From CAZKCI01 sp964584165 (GTDB lineage: Bacteria; Auribacterota; Erginobacteria; Erginobacterales; CAZKCI01), in the NCBI GenBank assembly GCA_964584165.1, contig CAZOYW010000071.1:1-9608 (forward strand): a stretch of DNA of 9,608 nt, in the 5' to 3' direction. The first letter of the stretch is position 1, and each line of letters starts with the position of its first letter. This document shows positions 1 to 6,192 of the stretch, in pieces. The position numbers were made by a program, and so were the translations under genes. The notes under the pieces were generated by a model that was given only the letters and a program-made list of their open reading frames with translations, was not told where the DNA came from and did no database searches.

Positions 1-960
1 CTCGCGGAGGCGGTTGAAGCGCTCGCTCTCGGCCGCGCTGGCGGGGATGAAGCGTTTGCGCTCTGGGAGGGACGGCCATGCGCCGGGCGGGAGCGACCGG
101 GCCGCGCCGATCGCCTTTTCCAGCGCCGCGAGCCGCTTCCCCACGCAGTTGCGGGGAAGGCGCGGCCCCCGCGAGAGGTGCTTGTCGGGATGGGAGTGGA
201 GCCAGAGGGCGAGAGCGATCAGCGGCTCGTTGCCGAGGACCTTGAAGGAGGGGACGTCCGCCTCCCGGGCTTGGGCATCCCGCCAAAGCCAGAGGGCGCG
301 CACCAGCGCCAGCTGGTCCCGCCGGAGGTCCTTGAGCCCCTTGATCCGCCAGACCTCGTCGGGGTCCGCCTCCTCCGCGATCTCCCCCGTCTTCAGGACG
401 AGGGCCGCGCAGGTCTCCTCAAGCCACTCCTCCCGGCCGCGCCGCCGCAGCTCCCGCAGGAGAAGGTCCGCGATCGTCTCGAGGTAGCGGGTGTCGTTGG
501 CGGCGTAGGCGAGCTTGTCCGGGGGGAGGGGGCGGCGCGACCAGTCGAACTTCTGGGAGCCCTTCTCCAGGGTCACCCCGAGGAGCTCCTCCGCCAGGGC
601 GGCGAGCCCCAGCCGCTCGCGGCCGAGGAGGCGGGCGGCGAGCATGGTGTCGAAGACCCTTCCCCGGGGCGTGAAACCGCAGGAGAGGCGGAGCAGGCGG
701 AGGTCGTAGTCGGCGCCGTGGAAGACGATCTCCTTCTCCTCCAGGGCCCGGAAGAGGGGGGCGAGGTCGCACCCGGCCAGCGGGTCGACGATCCAGTTTC
801 CCCCGCCCGCGGAGAGCTGGATGAGGCAGACCTTCTCGAAGTAGTGGTGGAGGCTGTCGGCCTCGGTGTCGATCGCCACCCGAGGGGCGGCCGCGATCCT
901 CCCGGCCAGGGCGGCCAGGCTCTCGGCGGTGTCGATGAAGGCGTAGGGGGAGTGATTCAT
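1..960 (-). CDS. rnd: Ribonuclease D (DEDDy 3'-5' exonuclease with HRDC domain), C-terminus cut by window edge
   Basis: Read leftwards from ATG at 960-958, the frame stays open for 320 codons to the window edge. The family is a 3'-5' exoribonuclease that trims tRNA precursors and other small RNAs. All catalytic motifs are visible: Exo I AIDTEAD (D31, E33), Exo II FHGADYDLRLL (probably D86), and Exo III YAANDTRYL (Y152, D156), which makes it a DEDDy enzyme. Typical RNase D strings such as KFDWSRRPLP (about 138-147) support the call. An HRDC RNA-binding domain follows at about 200-280, with WRIKGLKDL, LWLWRDAQAREADVP and VLGNEPL. E. coli RNase D is about 375 aa, so most of the protein is here. 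The gene diverges from the R-M locus and is much richer in G+C, so I take it as host chromosome rather than defence cargo. Confidence is high for the family; the cellular role is inferred. Confidence 0.93.
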   Translation of the reverse strand, partial: MNHSPYAFIDTAESLAALAGRIAAAPRVAIDTEADSLHHYFEKVCLIQLSAGGGNWIVDPLAGCDLAPLFRALEEKEIVFHGADYDLRLLRLSCGFTPRGRVFDTMLAARLLGRERLGLAALAEELLGVTLEKGSQKFDWSRRPLPPDKLAYAANDTRYLETIADLLLRELRRRGREEWLEETCAALVLKTGEIAEEADPDEVWRIKGLKDLRRDQLALVRALWLWRDAQAREADVPSFKVLGNEPLIALALWLHSHPDKHLSRGPRLPRNCVGKRLAALEKAIGAARSLPPGAWPSLPERKRFIPASAAESERFNRLRE

Positions 961-1095
961 GCCGCCGACTGTACCACGACCTGTGTCCGCATTCATCGCC
1001 TATTCCAGGCCAGGGAGGAGATGTGATAGCAGGAACTAGGGTTATGGTGGGTATATCCCCAGACCGGATTTTATTGTATATGTATGGGAATAATC
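961..1095. other. Divergent intergenic region between rnd and hsdM
   Basis: These 135 bp must hold the promoters of both rnd (leftward) and hsdM (rightward). Composition drops from very G+C-rich to an AT-rich stretch just before hsdM (about 1066-1085). TATATG at 1077-1082 resembles a -10 box, but no convincing -35 lies 16-18 nt upstream, so I do not call a promoter. No tRNA, att-like repeat or hairpin was found that would mark an integration site. Confidence 0.5.
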
Positions 1096-2849
1096 ATGAA
1101 CCACGGCGAGATAGTCGGATTTCTCTGGTCCGTCGCGGACCTGATCCGCGATACCTTCAAGCGCGGCAAATACCAGGATATTATCCTGCCGCTCACGGTT
1201 CTCCGGCGCCTGGATTGCGTGCTGGCCCCGACTAAGGCGAAGGTCCTGGAGACGCAGGCCAAGTTCAAGGGTAAGCTCGACGACCTATACCAGTTGCTCC
1301 GCAAGGCGTCAGGTTTCGCCTTCTATAACACCTCCCGCTACGACTTCGAGAAGCTCCTCGCCGACGCTCCCCATCTGGCGGCCAACCTCCGCAATTTCAT
1401 CGCCGGCTTCAGCCCGAACATGCGGGAGGTGCTGGAGAGGTTCGATTTCGACAACACCATCAGCAAACTGGACGAAGCCGGCCTTATCTTCCAGGTTCTT
1501 GAACGCTTCAAGAACGTCGATCTCCACCCGGATAAGATCGACAACGCGGCCATGGGAACGATCTTCGAGGAGTTGATCCGGAAATTCAACGAAGCGCTGA
1601 ATGAAAATCCCGGGGAGCACTTCACCCCTCGCGATGTCGTCCATCTGATGGTGGATCTCCTCCTCGCGGGTGATGAGGCCCGGATCGGCCGGAAAGGCGC
1701 GGTCTGCGCCATCTACGATCCCTGCTGCGGCTCGGGAGGAATGCTGACCATCGCCAAGGAGCATATTGCGTATGGGGTGCGTAAGAATGGGGTAGTTGTC
1801 AGGAAACCGATCAATCCCCAAGCCGATATCCATCTATTCGGGCAGGAGGTAAATCCCGAAACCTTCGCCGTCTGCAAGTCCGATCTTTTTATGAAATCGG
1901 CCGATGGCCGCGACGCGGAGCATATCTTCTTCGGAAGCACCCTCTCCACCGACCGCCACGCCGGCCGTTCCTTCGATTACCTGATCGCCAATCCCCCCTA
2001 TGGCAAAGACTGGAAGCGCGACGAGGAGGNNNNNNNNNNNNNNNNNNNNNNNNNNNNNNNNNNNNNNNNNNNNNNNNNNNNNNNNNNNNNNNNNNNNNNN
2101 NNNNNNNNNNNNNNNNNNNNNNNNNNNNNGAGAACGTCCGGATTTATCCGACCACCCACTTCGGTTTCCGGAAGATCACCGTCGAGCGCCCGCTCCGTCT
2201 CAATTTTCGCGCTTGCCCGGAAAGAATCATTCGCTTGGAGGACGAGAAGGCATTCCAAAAACTCGGTCAATCGAAGAAGCAAGGCTCCGCGGGGGCTAAG
2301 GAACAGGAAGAGGGGCGAAAGCAGATGGAGGCGATCCGGAAGTTGTTGCGGAACCTCCCCGATACGCTTTTCCTGGACCGGGATGGGTTCGAGAAAGCGC
2401 TAGATGCGGCCATAAAGAGGGCGTCTCTCAAAATCGCATCCCCGGTTGTGAAAGCCATCTTCTCCGCGCTCTCGGAGCGGGACGAGACGGCCGCGATCTG
2501 CCGCGATGCGGACGGTAATCCCGAGCCCGACCCGGATCTGCGCGACACCGAGTCCGTCCCACTGCCCGTCGGCGACGATCCTTCAGATTCCGCGGGTATT
2601 CCAGCGAGCGTGCGCGTCTTTTTCGACCGCGAGGTGAAACCCCATGTCAAGGATGCCTGGATCGATCGCGCCAAGCGCGATGCCAAGGACGGTCGTGTGG
2701 GCCTCATCGGTTACGAGATCAACTTCAACCGCTACTTCTACCGCTACGCGCCCCCTCGTCCCCTCGAAAAAATTGAAGCCGATATACGGGCCATCGAGGG
2801 CGACATCGTCCGCATGCTAGCTGAGGTAACGGGTGGGCAGACCAAGTAA
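1096..2849 (+). CDS. hsdM: Type I R-M methyltransferase subunit HsdM, interrupted by an assembly gap
   Basis: HsdM transfers a methyl group from S-adenosylmethionine to adenine N6 and forms the M2S core with HsdS. The N-terminal HsdM domain (from MNHGEIVGFLW, with KRGKYQDIILPLTVLRRLD) is followed by GEHFTPRD (173-180), SAM-binding motif I DPCCGSGGM (208-216) and motif IV NPPY (299-302), the N6-adenine catalytic motif. After the 100-N gap the protein resumes in another phase with YPTTHFGFRKITVERPLRLNF, typical of the HsdM C-terminal half, and ends at TAA 2847-2849. I chose ATG 1096 because the homologue-like N-terminus begins there and GGGA lies 6 nt upstream; ATG 1084 would add four residues. 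About 550 residues are visible (311 before and 239 after the gap). From memory of the family, roughly 130-180 are missing. The gene is probably intact in the organism. Confidence 0.93.
2030..2129. other. Assembly gap (exactly 100 N) inside hsdM
   Basis: A run of exactly 100 N is the usual placeholder for a gap of unknown size. Upstream coding stops one base into a codon at 2029, and downstream coding starts on a codon boundary at 2130. An intact gene therefore needs a missing length of 3k+2, and 100 does not fit. The flanking protein segments, just after NPPY and just before the YPTTHFGFRK block, are normally separated by more than 33 residues in this family. The true gap is therefore probably several hundred bases. 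Confidence 0.9.
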
Positions 2850-2855
2850 TCACGT

Positions 2856-2891
2856 AAAACGTCGGCATGTATGGATAAGTGCCGACATTTT
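2856..2891. promoter_or_regulatory. Upstream operator (inverted repeat 1) of the abiE promoter
   Basis: Arms AAAACGTCGGCA (2856-2867) and TGCCGACATTTT (2880-2891) pair with one mismatch around a 12-nt spacer. The GTCGGCA/TGCCGAC core is the same as in the second inverted repeat at 2918-2956, and the two cores start exactly 63 bp apart, about six helical turns. In characterised AbiE systems AbiEi represses its own promoter by binding two inverted repeats; that role here is inferred. Confidence 0.75.
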
Positions 2892-2894
2892 GTG

Positions 2895-2923
2895 TTGACA
2901 GAAGCGCTATTCTGACCCATATT
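2895..2923 (+). promoter_or_regulatory. abiE promoter (-35 TTGACA, -10 CATATT)
   Basis: A perfect TTGACA (2895-2900) is separated by 17 nt from CATATT (2918-2923), which matches 4 of 6 bases of TATAAT. The predicted transcription start is near 2930. The -10 box lies inside the left arm of inverted repeat 2, so a protein bound there would block RNA polymerase. The promoter follows hsdM by about 50 bp and would drive abiEi, abiEii and probably hsdS. Confidence 0.72.
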
Positions 2924-2956
2924 GTCGGCATAATGATGCATGGTGCCGACAATATG
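2918..2956. promoter_or_regulatory. Core operator (inverted repeat 2) over the abiE -10 box and start codon
   Basis: Perfect 13-bp arms CATATTGTCGGCA (2918-2930) and TGCCGACAATATG (2944-2956) flank a 13-nt spacer. The left arm contains the -10 box, and the right arm ends in the ATG I choose as the abiEi start. This is the expected place for autorepression by AbiEi. Confidence 0.8.
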
Positions 2957-3568
2957 AGTTTTGATAATCAAGCAGGCCGGCCACTCAGCCGGCTCCGCTC
3001 TGCCGGGATAACTGGCTTCTTCCGCCCTTCGCAGATCGAGATAGCGGGCCTGACTCGCGACCAGCTCCCGGCTCTGGTGCGATCCGGAAGCGTCGAGCGT
3101 GTCGGACGCGGACTCTATCGGATCGCTGATGCAGAGCCGACCGAGAACTACTCCCTTGCCATGGCCTGTGTGCGGGCGCCAAACAGCATCGTCTGCCTGC
3201 TCTCGGCTCTCCGTGTCCACGGCATCGGGACCCAGGCGCCGGCCGAGGTCTGGCTCGCCATTCCGCACAAGGCCCGCGCGCCACGCCTGCATGAACTCCG
3301 ACTGCGCATCGTGCGCTTCAGCGGCCCGGCCTGGACGTTCGGAGTGCAGAAAATGGAGTTCGAGGGCGTGCCGGCGCGGATCACTTCGCCCGCGCGTACC
3401 GTGGCCGACTGCTTTCGTTTCGAGCGTCTTGTGGGGCCGGAGACCGCGATGGAGGCGCTCCAGGATGCTCTGCGCCAGCGCAAGGTGACGGTCGCCGAGC
3501 TCTCGCGCGTCGCGGAAGTTCTTCCCTCCCGCCGCCTCACATCGGCGCTCAATGTGAGGTCAATATGA
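2954..3568 (+). CDS. abiEi: AbiEi-type antitoxin / transcriptional autorepressor
   Basis: This is the antitoxin half of an AbiE (type IV) TA pair. AbiEi proteins have an N-terminal winged helix that represses the operon and a C-terminal domain needed to neutralise AbiEii without a stable toxin-antitoxin complex. Here a winged-helix region is visible at about residues 8-60, with the family-like GFFRPSQIEIAGLTRDQL and GSVERVGRGLYRI, followed by the region around CLLSALRVHGIG and ITSPARTVADCFRF. From ATG 2954 the protein has 204 aa. GGTG lies 8 nt upstream as a weak ribosome site. In-frame ATGs at 2933 and 2936 would give 211 or 210 aa and a nearly leaderless mRNA. ATG 2879 is upstream of the predicted promoter, so I reject it. 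The gene ends in an ATGA overlap with abiEii. The family is inferred from motifs and gene pairing. Confidence 0.85.
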   Translation: MSFDNQAGRPLSRLRSAGITGFFRPSQIEIAGLTRDQLPALVRSGSVERVGRGLYRIADAEPTENYSLAMACVRAPNSIVCLLSALRVHGIGTQAPAEVWLAIPHKARAPRLHELRLRIVRFSGPAWTFGVQKMEFEGVPARITSPARTVADCFRFERLVGPETAMEALQDALRQRKVTVAELSRVAEVLPSRRLTSALNVRSI

Positions 3569-4476
3569 GCCCCGATGTCGCGGCTTCAGTCCGCGCTCGT
3601 CTGTTGAACCAGGCCAAGCAGAGCGGGGAGGAGTTCGAGCGGACGCTTGTTCGTTTCGCGGCCGAACGCTTGCTCTATCGACTCGGCGCGTCCCCGGCCA
3701 GGGATCGCTGTCTCCTGAAGGGTGCGAGCCTGCTCGCGGTCTGGCTCCCCGATCCCTACCGCGCCACCCGAGACGTAGACGTCCTCGCTTCAGGCGCCGC
3801 GGACGATGCAGCGATCAAATCTCTCGTCGCGGAGATCTGCGCCGTCCCGTGTCCCGAAGACGGCTTACGTTTCGATCTCTCCGAGATGGTCGTCGAGACA
3901 ATCCGGCCGGAGGAGGAGTACCCCGGCAAGCGCGCCCGCTTCCGCGCTTTGCTGGGCCAAGCCCGCATCGCGGTGCAACTTGACATCGGCGACGGCGACG
4001 CCGTGGCGATTGCGCCGGAGGAGATCATGTATCCGACAATGCTGGCACCGCTGCCAGTCCCGCATCTACGCGCCTATCCGTGTGCGCTGACAGTCTCCGA
4101 GAAATTCGAGGCGATGGTCAAGCTCGACACGCTCAACAGCCGGATGAAGGATTTCCACGATATCTGGGCGCTCGCCGGCGCGTTCGCGTTTGATGGCGCG
4201 ACGCTGCAGCGCGCCGTCTCCGCTTGTTTCGAGCGCCGTGGAACGACCTGGACCAGCGAAATCCCGCGGGTCCTGACGCCGGCCTTCTACCAGATGCCCG
4301 AGATCGAAACCCGCTGGCGGTACTATCTCGCCGCGGGCGCGGTGCTGATCCCGCCGCCAGCGCAGTTCGAGGTGATCGGCGAGCGCGTGATCCAATTCCT
4401 CGGCCCGCTGCGGGATAGCATTGTCGCCAGCAAATCATTCGAAAACGCATGGCCGCCCGGAGGTCCCTGGCGATGA
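3565..4476 (+). CDS. abiEii: AbiEii-type nucleotidyltransferase toxin
   Basis: AbiEii/MenT toxins are DNA-polymerase-beta-like nucleotidyltransferases; characterised members block growth by using NTPs, some by adding nucleotides to tRNA. The 303-aa protein shows the GxS...DxD signature: KGASLLAVW (about 52-60) followed by RATRDVDVLA (D70, D72). A further acidic residue falls in VQLDIGDGD (D140). The C-terminal block EKFEAMV...RMKDFHDIW (E179, K180, K195, D196, D199) is typical of the family. The ATG overlaps the abiEi stop (ATGA, 3565-3568), with GAGGT just upstream at 3556-3560, so the two are translationally coupled. The 3' end overlaps the hsdS start in the same way. All visible motifs are intact, so the toxin is probably active. 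The exact target here is unknown. Confidence 0.88.
   Translation: MSPDVAASVRARLLNQAKQSGEEFERTLVRFAAERLLYRLGASPARDRCLLKGASLLAVWLPDPYRATRDVDVLASGAADDAAIKSLVAEICAVPCPEDGLRFDLSEMVVETIRPEEEYPGKRARFRALLGQARIAVQLDIGDGDAVAIAPEEIMYPTMLAPLPVPHLRAYPCALTVSEKFEAMVKLDTLNSRMKDFHDIWALAGAFAFDGATLQRAVSACFERRGTTWTSEIPRVLTPAFYQMPEIETRWRYYLAAGAVLIPPPAQFEVIGERVIQFLGPLRDSIVASKSFENAWPPGGPWR
4459..4463 (+). promoter_or_regulatory. Ribosome binding site that sets the hsdS start
   Basis: GGAGG lies inside the abiEii 3' end, 9 nt before ATG 4473. This favours 4473 over the in-frame upstream ATG at 4449, which would overlap abiEii by 28 bp, and creates an ATGA stop/start overlap (4473-4476). Confidence 0.75.
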
Positions 4477-5783
4477 GCATGTTGCGGCGCTTCAAACCAT
4501 ACCCCGCCTACAAGGACTCCGGCGCCGAGTGGCTGGGGGAAATCCCGACGCATTGGGAGGTGCGGCGCCTGAAGTATGGTGCCGAGCTGAATCCGTCGCC
4601 GATGGAAGCGCGCAGACTATCGCAAAACGCCGAGGTCTCATTCGTACCGATGGAGGCTGTCGGCGAGTATGGCGGTATGGATCTCTCTATGACAAAGCAG
4701 TTGGTTGACGTTAGCTCCGGCTACACCTACTTCGCGGACGGAGATGTTGTCGTCGCCAAGATCACTCCCTGCTTCGAAAACAGGAAAGGAGCTCTGGCGG
4801 CCGGCTTGGCAAATGGAGTCGCGTTCGGGACTACCGAACTGCACGTTCTGCGAGCCCTCGACGCCGTAGACCGGAAGTACTTGTTCTATATTTCGCTGTC
4901 CGATGCATTTCGACGGCTCGGGGCAGCCGAGATGTATGGCGCCGGGGGGCAGAAGCGAGTTCCCGAAGCCTTCGTGGAAAACCTGAAGCACCCGCTGCCC
5001 CCTGCGCCCGAGCAACGCGCCATTGCTGCGTTCCTCGACCGGGAGACGGATCGGATCGATGGGCTGGTGGCCAAGAATGAGCGGCTGATCGAACTGCTCA
5101 GGGAAAAGCGGACGGCTCTCATCACCTGCGCCGTCACTAAGGGTCTCGATCCCAATGTCAAAATGAAGGATTCCGGCGTCGAGTGGCTAGGCGAGATCCC
5201 GGCGCACTGGGAGGTGAAGATGCTCAAACGACTCGGGGTAATGCGGGCAGGCGTCTCGATCACCGCCGAGAGCATCGAGCCGACAGGCGAGTATCCCGTC
5301 TACGGTGGAAATGGAATCCGGGGGTACACGACTGACTTTACCCACGAGGGGCAGTTTCCGCTCGTGGGCCGCCAAGGTGCGCTATGCGGATGCGTAAACT
5401 TCGCGACCGGCAGGTTTTGGGCTTCGGAGCATGCGGTCGTAGTGTCCCCCAACGCGCGGATCAACCCACACTGGCTGGCAGCACTAATTCAGTCTATGGC
5501 GCTGAATGCGTATTCGCAATCCGCCGCCCAACCTGGGCTAGCTGTGGAGACTATCGGCGCCGTTTATGCACCGCATCCACCGGAAGCAGAGCAAGGCGCC
5601 ATCGCCGAGTATCTTGAACACGAGACAACTCGCTTTGACACTCTGATCGTCAAGGTCTGTGACGCAATCAACCACCTCAAGGAATACCGCACCGCCCTCG
5701 TCTCCGCCGCGGTGACGGGGAAGATCGATGTTCGGGAACCTACCGCCGGTCTCGCCTCATCATGGAATGACTATATGGATTGA
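4473..5783 (+). CDS. hsdS: Type I R-M specificity subunit HsdS
   Basis: HsdS recognises the bipartite DNA target and holds HsdM and HsdR together. The 436-aa protein has the classical duplicated layout. Each half opens with KDSG.EWLGEIP.HWEV (from residues 14 and 232), followed by a target-recognition domain (about 30-170 and 248-365). Each recognition domain is followed by a coiled-coil conserved region, with PAPEQRAIAAFLDRETDRID (from about 176) and EAEQGAIAEYLEHETTRFD (from about 370) as counterparts. The second ends at VTGKIDVRE. Full length and both recognition domains suggest a working subunit, whose DNA target cannot be predicted here. The gene follows abiEii with an ATGA overlap rather than following hsdM directly, so it is probably expressed from the abiE promoter as well as by any read-through from hsdM. 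Confidence 0.94.
   Translation: MSMLRRFKPYPAYKDSGAEWLGEIPTHWEVRRLKYGAELNPSPMEARRLSQNAEVSFVPMEAVGEYGGMDLSMTKQLVDVSSGYTYFADGDVVVAKITPCFENRKGALAAGLANGVAFGTTELHVLRALDAVDRKYLFYISLSDAFRRLGAAEMYGAGGQKRVPEAFVENLKHPLPPAPEQRAIAAFLDRETDRIDGLVAKNERLIELLREKRTALITCAVTKGLDPNVKMKDSGVEWLGEIPAHWEVKMLKRLGVMRAGVSITAESIEPTGEYPVYGGNGIRGYTTDFTHEGQFPLVGRQGALCGCVNFATGRFWASEHAVVVSPNARINPHWLAALIQSMALNAYSQSAAQPGLAVETIGAVYAPHPPEAEQGAIAEYLEHETTRFDTLIVKVCDAINHLKEYRTALVSAAVTGKIDVREPTAGLASSWNDYMD
4512..4562 (+). repeat. Intragenic direct repeat in hsdS, copy 1
   Basis: This 51-bp segment encodes KDSGAEWLGEIPTHWEV at the start of the first half of HsdS. It matches copy 2 at 44 of 51 bases, in the same frame, 654 bp apart. 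Such repeats mark the boundaries of HsdS modules, where recombination can exchange recognition domains. Confidence 0.85.
5166..5216 (+). repeat. Intragenic direct repeat in hsdS, copy 2
   Basis: This segment encodes KDSGVEWLGEIPAHWEV before the second recognition domain. It differs from copy 1 at seven positions, most of them silent, so protein-level selection rather than recent duplication may explain the similarity. Confidence 0.85.
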
Positions 5784-5857
5784 TCTGTATCTGCTAGTGT
5801 TCGCGTTATGCAATACGAAGCCATCCGCTTCCGCATAAAAAAGCCCGGTTTCAATCC
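5784..5857. other. Non-coding spacer after hsdS
   Basis: The 409 bp from the hsdS stop to the higB start have no intact gene. They hold, in order, this spacer, a REPIN-like repeat, an hsdR remnant, the higBA operator and the higBA promoter. I see no G+C-rich hairpin followed by a T-run here, so no terminator is called between hsdS and the downstream genes. Confidence 0.5.
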
Positions 5858-5955
5858 ATTGTGGGAGCGGCATTCCTGCCGCGATCCTTCCAATCCGATG
5901 GATCGGGGCGGGTCCCGAAGAAGAATTCGGGATGGGGCAGCCGCCCCTCCTACTG
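5858..5955. repeat. REPIN-like structured intergenic repeat
   Basis: The left end GTGGGAGCGGC (5861-5871) is echoed in inverse by the right end, whose reverse complement reads GTAGGAGGGGCGGC (5941-5954). Several hairpins can form. GCGGCA/TGCCGC (5867-5872, 5877-5882) has a TTCC loop. CGATCC/GGATCG pairs 5882-5887 with 5900-5905. TCCCGAA/TTCGGGA (5913-5919, 5926-5932) is nested inside GGGGCGG/CCGCCCC (5905-5911, 5941-5947). Two REP-like sequences facing each other are the hallmark of REPINs, which are mobilised by RAYT transposases elsewhere in the genome. Whether it is repeated genome-wide cannot be seen here. Confidence 0.6.
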
Positions 5956-5974
5956 GCTGAGCGGGGGAATCAAG

Positions 5975-6130
5975 ATGCCGGAGATCAGCGAACGATCCTT
6001 CGAGGAAGCCATGGAGGTCGGCTTGACCTGGAATGCCCCCGCCGCTCACGCCCCTGTCGCGCCCCCGCTGCTTAAGCCTTCTGGAGCATTCGGCGAGCTG
6101 AGACCTAGGGGCGGGAGAAAACTCCCCCAA
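5975..6130 (+). pseudogene. Truncated, decayed copy of the hsdR 5' end
   Basis: This stretch aligns without gaps to the start of the intact hsdR (7745-7900). By my hand count it has 18 mismatches in 156 bp, about 88% identity. It begins at the equivalent ATG (MPEISERSFEEA...) and covers 52 codons up to GELRPRGGRKLP, then ends abruptly at the higBA operator. Many differences change the amino acid (for example I to M, A to V, R to W, E to K), as expected for a fragment no longer under selection. Its own Shine-Dalgarno-like GGGGG survives just upstream (about 5963-5967). Read on into the unrelated downstream sequence, the frame stops at 6196. It is therefore a remnant rather than a small gene. 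Confidence 0.9.
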
Positions 6131-6160
6131 AACAATGTTCCCATTATGGGAACATTGTTT
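6130..6160. promoter_or_regulatory. Perfect palindromic operator upstream of higBA
   Basis: Arms AAACAATGTTCCCAT (6130-6144) and ATGGGAACATTGTTT (6146-6160) are perfect 15-bp complements around one T. The palindrome ends one base before TTGACA at 6162. HigA-type antitoxins bind palindromes in their own promoters, so this is the likely site for the HTH domain of the antitoxin encoded at 6492. That assignment is inferred from position and symmetry. Confidence 0.78.
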
Positions 6161-6161
6161 A

Positions 6162-6189
6162 TTGACATCTTCCAGGGACCGGGTATCTT
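6162..6189 (+). promoter_or_regulatory. Putative higBA promoter (-35 TTGACA, -10 TATCTT)
   Basis: A perfect TTGACA (6162-6167) lies 16 nt before TATCTT (6184-6189), which has 4 of 6 consensus bases. The higB ATG at 6193 is only 3 nt past this -10 box, so the predicted start point would fall at or inside the start codon. Either the message is essentially leaderless, the true -10 differs, or transcription comes from upstream. AGGGA at 6174-6178 could act as a distant ribosome site on a longer message. Confidence 0.5.
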
Positions 6190-6192
6190 TAT

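Noticed and set aside
178..1026. Long plus-strand open frame (282 codons) over the left flank
   Set aside because: It is antisense to rnd, which has complete catalytic motifs. High G+C content makes long spurious frames common, and this one shows no domain and has a strongly biased composition.
1084..2403. Reading hsdM as one 439-aa protein through the N run
   Set aside because: The residues after the gap in that phase are unrelated to HsdM, while the other phase gives an excellent HsdM C-terminus to 2849.
2235..2849. Separate 204-aa gene starting at ATG 2235
   Set aside because: The same frame is open back to the gap and encodes conserved HsdM sequence before 2235, so this is the tail of hsdM.
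2744..3292. Minus-strand 182-codon open frame over the hsdM 3' end and abiEi
   Set aside because: It crosses the abiE promoter and operators antisense and overlaps two well-supported genes; no family features are seen.
6130..6160. Rho-independent terminator
   Set aside because: The arms are AT-rich and perfectly symmetric with a one-base centre, and the downstream sequence is TTGACA rather than a T-run; an operator fits better.
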